Assembly (NCBI GenBank): GCA_011317545.1
Contig: WUJK01000007.1
Coordinates: forward strand, 434,001-498,000
Length of the DNA: 64,000 bases
From: Coniella vitis
Taxonomy: Eukaryota > Ascomycota > Sordariomycetes > Diaporthales > Schizoparmaceae
Direction: 5' to 3'
Position 1 is the first letter of the stretch. Every line of letters begins with the position of its first letter. Positions 34,493-43,700 of the stretch are shown piece by piece. Both the position numbers and the translations under genes were made by a program. Below the pieces are notes generated by a model. The model had not been told where the DNA came from, ran no database searches, and saw only the letters and a program-made list of their open reading frames with translations.

Positions 34493-36354
34493 CTAATTAG
34501 CCTTGCCTTCCTTCAGACAAGCCAATGCGACCGCCGCACCAAGCAAAGAGCTTTCTTTAGCACTAACGAGGCTCATGGCGCCGGCCTGCCCGCCGGCCGA
34601 GCAAATGAGTTGGTCAAGATAGCCCCGTAGATTCTGCAAGTAGCCAGGGTAGCATTCAATGACGGAACCGTTAAAGGCAACGGCGTGGCTGTCAAGAGTG
34701 GATTCCAGGGCGGCAGTGTCGCTTTTGCGTCCAAAAGCCGCCTCGGCTTCGTTCTTGAACTGCCAGAGGGCAAACAGACTGGCGGCTACAATGGCGCTGG
34801 AGCGGCGGGAAATGGAGGAGGCGAGGCGTTGAATAAAGAGGATGTCTTGGTGCTGGATTTCTGGTGAGGAGGGGGCCGGTGGGTGGCGGGCCTTGAATAG
34901 TGCGAGGGAGGCTTCTGGTGATTCACTGTTCTCGGAGGGCCAAGGGTTAATTTTGTTCGAATATATACCTTATACGTACGCTCGAAATTTTGAGAGTAAC
35001 GCAAAAAGAAAAGGAAACAAAAGGCTGAGAAGGCTGCTACATACCCTGCTATAAAGGAAATGGTTTCTGTGTCCAAAGAATATGGAACACACAAGGACGG
35101 CGGTACAACGCCACCCAGCACGCCTGTCGTAACAACTGCCTCGACCAGCGTCAACCTGCACATTTCACCAAGGTAGCAGCCGCTCACCAAATGCTCGAGC
35201 GGCTGGAAGTCTGGCTTTGGGTGTGCGTCGTTGAGGGCTTTGTCCCAGCGTGTGACGGGCAGAATACCCTTGCCAAACATACCCAGCTCAGTATTGACAA
35301 TGACATGGCTAGCCTTTTCAAACCAGCTCGTGGGCCGGTCGCCGAATTTGGCGCGACCAATCGTCGGCACGGGAAGGTGGACGGCAATGTTGACGCCGGT
35401 GCCGAGAATGAGGCTGAAGCGGGTGGAGGCGTCTAGATAGGCCTCGGACAGCAGTGCGGCGGTCGAGTCATTAACAATGGCAGCCAGCTCGACGTCGAGG
35501 CCGCGGGCGTGACAGGCGGTCTTGATAATAGCGCCGAGGTCCTGGCCCAGGAGTGTGTTGCACGCTCGAAAGCCCTTACCCATGCTTTGCAGTTTGCCGC
35601 CGTTCAACGAGGTTTGTCTGATTGCAGGGGGAAGAACAGAGAGAATAAGGAATCAGTCTTGAGAACACAGGCAATGATACTAAGATGGCAGACATTAATT
35701 AGCCTTGACTGGCCTGGGAACAACTCACTCGAGGGGAAAACTCCACGCCAGACCCATGGACAGCGGACCTGTGCTCACGGCCACATTGTCGTTCGGGTCC
35801 GAAGCAGCGCACACCGTGCTCACAATCTTCTCAGCCACCCAGTCAAAGAAGGCAACCCCTTCGAGATCCTTGACAGCGCGGTCAATCTTGAACGAGTCCT
35901 GGCGCACAATGCGACTCGCACTGCCCTGAGCATCGTGGCCTCTGAGCTCGACGACGGCAACGCGCAAGGTCGATCCGCCCACGTCGAGGGCCAGGTACCG
36001 TCCATGCTCAGAGCGGCTGGGCAGCTGGTGGTTGTAAGAGGGCAACATACATGCCGGGTTTGAAAGCAGGCCGTCGCGGAACTGGGTTTTGAGATGCTCT
36101 GCGAATTGCCTCAATGCGGCTCCCTCGACGGGCCTCAAGAAAAGGTCGTCGAACTCGTCGAGAAAGTCATCCTTGGCTCGCGCGTTTATTGAAGCCTGCG
36201 GTGCGCCGTTGTCCAGCTTCGAGTCGGAGTGGGGTTTAGAACCTTTGCTTAGCTCGCTTGCGCCAGTGAAGAGAGCCAGCAGGGCGGCTATCAAGGACTT
36301 GCCCTGCAACAAGGACTTGATGGCAGCAAGCAGGATCTGGCGGAGGGTGGGCAT
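34493..36354 (-). CDS. hxk3: Atypical hexokinase, presumed GlcNAc kinase
   Basis: Hexokinase-fold sugar kinase; in fungal GlcNAc clusters this member phosphorylates GlcNAc at O6. Exons 36354-35729, 35617-35045 and 34925-34493; introns 111 and 119 nt; 543 residues. The frame is open 12 codons further upstream but without ATG, so MPTLRQ is the start. Motifs: phosphate-1 LDVGGSTLR (123-131), the sugar-binding SFPLEQTSLNGGKLQSMGKGF (split across intron 1: SFPLE and QTSLNGGKLQSMGKGF), VNDSTAALL with the catalytic Asp, LILGTGVNIAV, NTELGMFG with the sugar-binding Glu, SGCYLGE, and C-terminal SLLGAAVALAC. These differ from classical fungal hexokinases (LDLGGTNLR, NMEWGAFG), consistent with a different sugar. 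Residues 7-33 are unusually hydrophobic and could anchor the protein. Gene name by synteny. Confidence 0.9.
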
Positions 36355-36487
36355 TGCAGAAACGAGCGGCTGCGCCCACCAAACAAACAACCAGTTGGCA
36401 ACAGGTGAGCCGAAAGGTTGAGTGGATAAGATGTGAAGATGGACGAGCCGAGTTTGAACAGGTTACATGAAGCAAACACAGTCTTCA

Positions 36488-36494
36488 CACAAAT
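36488..36494 (+). promoter_or_regulatory. NDT80/MSE-like site upstream of hxk3-like gene
   Basis: CACAAAT, a CRCAAAW match 134 bp upstream of the hexokinase ATG. Weak evidence on its own; noted because the cluster encodes an NDT80-type factor. Confidence 0.25.
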
Positions 36495-37148
36495 GTCAAG
36501 AGCGGCTACAAGTACAGATATTGTGTGCTGCGTCAACAAGCCGACCGATTCACCAAGCCCTCGAACAGCGAGTGAAGACGACTGGTGGTTGAAGAGAATG
36601 ACGGGCTTCCTGGATCTATAAGAAGAGAGATTGTTTGATTCTTGTTGTTACTGTTGCTGTTGCTGTTGATGATGAAGAGGAGGATGGTCGATCTTTGAAG
36701 GGCGACGTTACCCAGTGTGACACAGATCCAAGAAGGATGTAGCCCTCGTATTGGGGAGGAGGGGGTGACGGGAACCAAACAACAAAAAGAAAGGATATAA
36801 AACCCAGAGAACAGAAAGAAGGCCAGGAAATGACAAGCAAAGAACGACTTGGTCCCCTTTTCAGTAGGTGAAGGATCACAGCAGATGGATTGGTGGGGTA
36901 ACGGCACCAGAACGGATGCAGGTGGCCTCTAGAAAGAAACAAGGGACAGAAAATACGAATGGAGGAGGAGGAGGAGGGTGAAGAAGACGGGTAATGCTAC
37001 AGTGCCTCCAAAGACGACATGGAACCGGCAATGGCGAGAGAGATGCAGCAGCGGTGGCAGTCCACAGCTGAGTGGCACCAGCAGGCAACTAACTCACTGC
37101 CTATTCTTGGGTAAAAATAGAAAAGGAACCAGGAAAAAAGAAAGAGAG

Positions 37149-37170
37149 AAAAAAAAAAAGGGGGGGGGGG
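37149..37170. repeat. A11G11 homopolymer junction
   Basis: Eleven A followed directly by eleven G inside a purine-rich tract (about 37100-37205) in the hxk3/dam1 intergenic region. Confidence 0.9.
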
Positions 37171-37506
37171 TGTGGAAAAAATAAAATAAAATAAAGAGAG
37201 AGGGCACAGATCGCATGGTGTGGAATGGATGGCATGAATTGACAGCCCCAATACCAATGAGCCCGCTCCTATTCATCAATCGAGAGGATACATAATAGTA
37301 AGGACGGGCCGAGAGCAGTCTGCCATGTCTGTTGATCAAGCGTGTTGGATCAGCAAAGGCGAAAAGCTCAGTGGGTGAGAGAACAGAGAAGAGCCTCCCC
37401 CATAGTACAGCCGCCGCCCAGAAAGGGGAGGCCGAGGACGAGATGGCAGCAGTAAAACGACCAGAGAGAGAGAGAGAACAATACTATGGACATAGTAGAG
37501 CCAAGA

Positions 37507-37914
37507 TACTATGTACTGTAACGTAACGTTGCGCCTTTGTGGCGGGTGTACATAGGAAATGGGCCTTTGCCCACAGCCTGACAAGTAGACGGGAGGATCA
37601 TCCATCTTCTCACGCTGTCTGTCCACACGGCACCCTCCACTGCCCGAACCCAGTCCTCGAATGCAGCCAGGGACAGGACCAGAGACAGTAGGCTGTAGAG
37701 GGCAAAAAAGAACAATAAAAAAGAAGAAGGCAAAGCGGACAATATGGTTTGTCTACCGGCATAAAGCGAATGCAACCTCAACACGCGGTAGGCCAGAGGA
37801 AAAAGGCAAGCCCAGCTCGCTCACTACTATGTAGAGCCTGACTACAAGTAATTACGTACCTAGGTAATCTGCTACTATGTAAAAAATTGAAGATACTTGG
37901 CATGTACTATGTAC
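37507..37914. repeat. Cluster of four TACTATGTA motifs
   Basis: Exact copies at 37507-37515, 37825-37833, 37873-37881 and 37905-37913; two of them extend to TACTATGTAC. A near copy (TACTATGGACATAGTA, an imperfect palindrome) lies at 37482-37497. Confidence 0.8.
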
Positions 37915-38106
37915 GTAGCCTAGCCCGTTAGTGGCCGCTACCTGCTATCCGTCCTGCCAGCCCACCTATCGCTACCCACTCCAACCACTAAATCGACGTT
38001 GCATAGCCTAACCCGCCATGGACGTAGCACTGCGAATGACCTGCCATTCATTGATTTGTTGCTCGCGTACTGTTGCAGCCCGCCACAGTTCACACGGTGC
38101 AGCCAC

Positions 38107-38113
38107 TTTTGTG
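38107..38113 (-). promoter_or_regulatory. NDT80/MSE-like site in dam1-like upstream region
   Basis: Reads CACAAAA on the minus strand, matching CRCAAAW, about 515 bp upstream of the deaminase ATG. Chance occurrence is likely at this distance. Confidence 0.15.
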
Positions 38114-38627
38114 TACTTTGTACATGGTAAATCATCACCATCCACCTCACCACCACCACCACCACTACACTACCACTGCGGACTGCTCCCTAGTAAACGT
38201 TCCATCATATGGGTCTCTTGCCACACACTTCCTGTGCCCGTAAAGCTTGCACTCCACTGCCCTTGCATTCATTCACATTGGTTCCCATTACTCGGCGTTT
38301 CACTCTCGGCCATGGCTGGCGACGCGTCCACGTTGCCGACAGCATGATATGCTTCCATGGCGCGGAGAGCCCATCTCTGAAGCAAGGCAGGTTGCCAGGT
38401 TGATGTCATTCCTGTCTCCGATCGGGCCCCGGTCTTGTACTCTGTTGCCATATCATGCTGTCTTGTCCTGGTTGCTACAGTCTCCGCCGAGTCCTTTTTC
38501 TCCCTCTTGCAACTCTTTTGCTCCTTGGCCTTTGACAGAAACAGCATCCCTCTCGCCAGTAGTCGTTGCTCCATCTACTACACATTCCTTATCCCTCAAA
38601 TCACACCCTGCTACACCCCCACTCAGG

Positions 38628-40020
38628 ATGAGGCTGATCATCCGTGACAAGCCCGAGGAGGCCAGCTCCTACGTTGCCAACTACATTGTCGAGAGAATCA
38701 AGCACTTCAACCCTTCCCCTTCCCATCCATTTGTCCTTGGTCTCCCTACCGGCTCCAGCCCTCTGGGTGTGTACAAGATTCTTGTTGAAAAGTACAAGGC
38801 TGGCGAGGTCAGTGCGAACCAGTCCTGGAGAGTTGGTCCTTGTGATCCATTGATCCTAAGCAAACGCAGATATCCTTTCAATATGTAGTTACTTTCAACA
38901 TGGTGAGTCAACTCTTCGTATCGATCAAGAAAAGGGAGGAAACCGGGCTCTAGACTGACTCCATATTGCAGGACGAATACATTGGGATCCCACGGGACCA
39001 CCCAGAAAGCTACCACAGTTTCATGTGGAAACACTTCTTCCAGCACGTCGACATCCACCCCAGCAACGTCAACATTCTCAACGGCAACGCCCCCAATCTC
39101 GAGGCCGAGTGTGTCGAGTACGAGGCCAAGATCAAGCGTGTTGGCGGCATCGACCTCTTCCTCGCCGGCATTGGCGAAGATGGCCACATTGCCTTCAACG
39201 AGCCCGGCTCCAGCCTTGCCTCGCGCACCCGCGTCAAGACACTCGCCTACGACACCATCCTAGCTAACTCGCGCTTCTTTGGCAACGACCTTGAGCAAGT
39301 CCCCAAGATGGCGCTCACTGTCGGTGTCCAGACCGTCCTCGAGGCTCGGGAGGTTGTGGCCATCATTCTCGGTGCCCGCAAAGCCCTCGCTCTGCAGCGC
39401 TGCATTGAGCAGGGCGTCAACCACATGTGGACTCTTTCGAGCCTGCAACTGCACCCTCACCCCATGATTGTGTGTGACGATGACGCCACTCTTGAATTAC
39501 AAGTCAAGACTGTCAAGGTAAGTTTTCACTCATTTTTTCCTTTTTCCTTTTTTTTTTCTCCCCCCAAAAAGGAGGCCTTGTACACCCTCTCTCTTTTCCC
39601 CCGCTACATAGTCCCTGACTCTTTCTACAGTACTTCAAATCCATAGAAACCGTAGCGCTCTCCCAAGGCTTTGAGCAAATCCTCCCCTCGAGCATCCGCA
39701 CAGGGCCCAACATCAAAAACACCAAACCCAACACCGCACGCCCCGTGCCCACAACCGTCGTCATTGACGAAATCTCCCCGCCACACTCGCCCACGTCGGA
39801 CGCGCAGCACTCACCTACCATCTTGGCGCCCCAGCCCACCACGTCACGCTTCCTGCGCGCCACTTCTCCAGCCAACGAGTACCCCGTGCGCTCCGTCTCG
39901 CCCGACATGGAGCTCATCAACGATCGCATGGCGGATCGCATGCCGGAACCTGGGTTTGCTGCTCTGCGTCTTACACCGAACCCTGAGGCCCAGGCAACGA
40001 GGCAGGTCGGTGTGCACTGA
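38628..40020 (+). CDS. dam1: Glucosamine-6-phosphate deaminase with C-terminal extension
   Basis: Converts glucosamine-6-phosphate to fructose-6-phosphate and ammonia, the last step of GlcNAc catabolism; cytosolic NagB family. Four exons: 38628-38807, 38870-38902 (33 nt), 38972-39517 and 39631-40020; 382 residues. The 33-nt exon encodes ISFQYVVTFNM, which links the conserved KAGE and DEYIG blocks, so it is well supported. Motifs: LGLPTGSSPLG (phosphate loop), FNMDEYIG with the catalytic Asp, PESYHSFM, LFLAGIGEDGHIAFNEPGSS with the catalytic His/Glu region (written in family form) and NHMWTLSSLQLHP near the end of the fold. The enzyme proper ends by about residue 285; typical bacterial and yeast members stop near 250-280. 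The extra 100 or so residues are Pro/Ser/Thr-rich and probably disordered. Last member of the GlcNAc cluster. Confidence 0.94.
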
Positions 40021-40792
40021 GCGGGGTGTTGAACAGGGCCGGTGATGAATGTTGATGGGTCATTATGTTCTCAACCCTCTCCAACTCTCTTCTCCGCTGT
40101 TCCGGTCGGCTTTTTGAGATACTGCGAAACAATAGCAAGGGACGAGAAGGCGGAAACACGAAGGAGTGTAGGAGAGGGTTACTATCTTTCCAAAGTACTT
40201 GTTGGTTTCACTTCATGGAACAGGCGTTTGGGAAATCAGTCTTTGCTATTTTGGAACGCATGACACCTCATTTTGGTACTTGTTGGGCTATACCATTTTC
40301 TCAATAAATTGGACACAATCGCTATGTAGAAGGCTTTGCAGACAAGAAAGAATTTCAAATGGGAAAATGATAGTACAATATATGAATGACAATAGCATCG
40401 TGAAGGTAAATCAGAGTGTTGAGGCTCTTGGTTGGTGAGTCTTGAAGATTTATATTTATAGTAGTAGGTGGGCGATGACGCGACACAAACACACTAATAA
40501 TGGTTATTCCCTCAGTAGTGAGCAGAGCTTGAGCGTGGCATCTGGCCTTTCAGATCTCTTTATAAAAGACACCTATACTCAGGTGGCATCCCTAATTAGT
40601 TGTTGGTCTCTGCGATATCTGCATTCCACATTTTCATGACTGACATAACGGCACCCCATAACCCCCAATACTCCCATCCTTCTCATCCGTCTCATCAGCA
40701 TCACGTACATATCACTATCATACACAGAGCGCACAAATGGCTCTAATACCCTCTTCCGACCATAAGAATCCATTCAGCAGCGGGACATGTCA
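40021..40792. other. Convergent 3' region between dam1-like gene and the giant membrane protein gene
   Basis: 772 bp between facing stop codons, moderately AT-rich, holding both 3' UTRs. No supported gene. Confidence 0.6.
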
Positions 40793-43700
40793 TCACACCT
40801 CCTCCTCACCTACCCCTGGAGGCCGAGCAGCAAAAGACTCGGCCGCCATCTGCTCCACCATTCCGCGCTTCTTCTCCAAAGCCTCAATCTGCGCATAAAA
40901 CGCAGCATCTACACCCTCTTCATCTTCTTGATCTCCATCCTCCTCCTCTCCCTCCTCCTCATCTTGACTTTGATTAGCCATGACTTGCTCGCGCTTTTGC
41001 TCCAAGGCCTCAATCTGCGCGTAAAACGTAGCATAGGCACCATCTCGGTCTTCTTGGTCATCCTCCTCATCCTCGTCTCCTTGTCCCATGGCAGCCATGG
41101 CCTGCTCGCGCTTCTTTTCAAGGGCTTCAATCTGCGCGTAAAACGCAGCATCCAATTCGGAAACTTCACTTGTTTCGCCTTCGTGCTTGTCCTCCTCTTT
41201 GTCCGTTTTGGGTACCGGAGATTGGATTCGAGACGCCATCGTGTTTCGAGACATCGAAGAAACGGGAGCAAAGCTATCCCTGCTGACACTCCTATTCTGC
41301 GAAGCAGAACCTTCGAACCTTGACGCCATGGCCGAAATACGCGCCCCCTTTCTGCCTCGCTGAGCGGTCTGTGAGGCTGGGAAGGATGGGCGGGGTAGCA
41401 CTTCAGCAACAGCTGGAACAGGTACAACTGCTCGTGGAGCCATGCTCCTCGGCTCAGGGGCGGGTTTGGGCTCCAAAACAGTAGCTGTGCTCTTTGGCAA
41501 GGCTGAAATCGGGGTCATGCCTGTGATTGTCGACTTCTTGGGTGGCTCACCGACCATGCGTACAATTTTGCTCGCCAGTGTCATGGCTGGGTGCGCCATT
41601 ACGCCGGCGCCGGAGCCGAAGAAGACGGGGTGGACGGCAGCAACATTGTGCGTGTAGCCAGTGGCAGCAGGGTGTATGACGGATGCACTCGAAGCCAGGG
41701 AAGTCCCGGCAAAGACGGGGTGTCGTCTCGAGACATCAAAGGCTGGGCAGTAGCTCTTGGTAGCAGCGTCCCAGTCAGCAGCATTAGCCTCGATGGGTGC
41801 TTCACGAGGAGCTGCTGAGTGTTGAACAGGATAGCTAGCGGTCATGGCTTTTGCCAAGGCAGTGTTCCAGTCTACAGCACTGGCTTCGATCGGCGCCTTG
41901 CGGGCTGCTGAGCGCTGAGCAGAACTGGCAGGGTAGCTTGCAGAAATGGCATTGTGTAGAGCTTCTTGCCACTGTTCGAGGGCCACCCTCGCCGGCCTTT
42001 GCAGGCTTGCAGACGAAGTCTGTTCCCGAATTGGTTCTTCTTGAGTGACGGCAGCTTGGATGATTTCCTGAACTTCGCCTTCGTTAGAAGAGCTAGCCTC
42101 TGGTGGTACTTCTCGGGCCTTGCTCAGAACGCCCAAGATCCAGTTCGGCTCGGCGTCGCTCATGGCTTGGGCAGTCCAGAGTGTGGTAGACGACAAGGCC
42201 TCCAATGGTCTTCTCCCAGTCGAGTGCGACTTGCGGCTCATTTCCGTGGCGATAGGAATGAGGTTTGTACACCTGAACTGAGTCCTGCCTGTGTGGAGAC
42301 TGAACAGTCCAGAGTCGACTTCCTTGGGCACTTTGGGTGCGGACCACAACAGTTGTTCTGCACGAGTGTTGCTGGTGCTGCTGGTGCTTCTGTTAATCTT
42401 GCTCTCACTGCTGTCCTTAATCACGAGCCAGTTGCGCTCTGTCTCAGCCCCTGCACTTGGTATCCACAGTGACGAAGAGCTCAAAGACTCCAAAGTCGTC
42501 CACTCAATTGATCGAGGCTTTCGTGCAATTTCAATGGCGGCAGGTGGCTGGGCCGTAGTTCTAAATTCGCTTCGACCAGACTGGGCCGTAAACAACCCAG
42601 TTGCGGCTGACAGCTTGGGCATTGAGGGGGCAGACCAAAGAAGTTGCTTCTGACTATTGCTCTTGAGGCGCAACCAGTTAGTGGTTGTCTGAGGCACAGA
42701 GGTTGCCATCCACAAATGTGTAGAGGCAATCCCAGCCAAAGATGTCACAGCCGACAACCGAGGTCTCCGTGGCATGAGGAGAGCAGCGGGAGCTTGAGTT
42801 GTGGTTCGGAATTCGGTGCGACCAGACTGGGGCGCAAACATGCCAGTCGTGGTGGACTGTTTGGGGATCAATGGAGGAGACCAAAGGAGATGCCTCATGT
42901 TTGCGCTCTTGCGGACCAACCAATTTATTCTCGTTTTGGGTGCAACGGCCGCCATCCACAAACTTGTAGAGGTGATTCCAGCCAAAGATACCACAGCCGC
43001 CGAACGAGGCTTTCGGCTCATTAAGAGAGCAGCGGGAGCAGCGGTCGTGGTCCTAAACTCTGTTCGGCCAGAGTGAGGATCAAAAAGCCCCGTCATCAAC
43101 AAGTCTGTTGTTGTGACTGGCGGCGCCGACCAGAGTAATAATGGAATCTGGCTCTGGACGATCATGGGAACCTTTGCGCTGGAGGGTGCAACTTCCTCCT
43201 TTGACAAAAGCCTGTCCTTCCACAACTTGGAGGGCGACAGAGGCTGCGCTCGTGCTTCTACTTCCCAGAGGTTGAAGCTTTCAACAGAAGACACTTCGGA
43301 TTGCCTGGGCTTCGCACGAATCGAAGACTTGTCGACTTCATGACCTTCCCAGTCCTGCGGCTGAGGTAGGCCTAGGTTGTGATGATCATGCTTGGGCTTC
43401 TCCTCAAATTCCCAAAGCGTAGACGGACCCACGTGAGCCTCGGACGAGACGTCGTGAGGTGTGGCCCATCCCGAATGTTGAGAAGCTGAGGGTGAAGTAG
43501 GCGATATGTCAAAATAGCTGAATTCAGACTGCTTGTTGGCTGACCATAATGTGGCATCAGACATGTCTAATCTTAGCGGCTTGTTTGTCCACAAGCTGTC
43601 ACTGGCAAGCATAGCTGATTGCGTAGACAAACGAGGCCTGGCACGGATGGTTTCGGTGGTCTCATTGTAGGCCTGCCAATTCTCGGGTTGTGGCAGACCC

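Larger units (their letters stand above)
36355..38627. other. Divergent promoter region of hxk3-like and dam1-like genes
   Basis: 2.3 kb between start codons of two GlcNAc genes facing away from each other. No supported gene; the open frames lack domains. It holds an A11G11 junction (37149-37170), four copies of the TACTATGTA motif (37507-37914), a CT/GA-rich stretch and two MSE-like sites. Confidence 0.55.

Noticed and set aside
36355..36390. 12-codon N-terminal extension of the hexokinase frame
   Set aside because: It would start on a non-ATG codon; the first ATG is at 36354.
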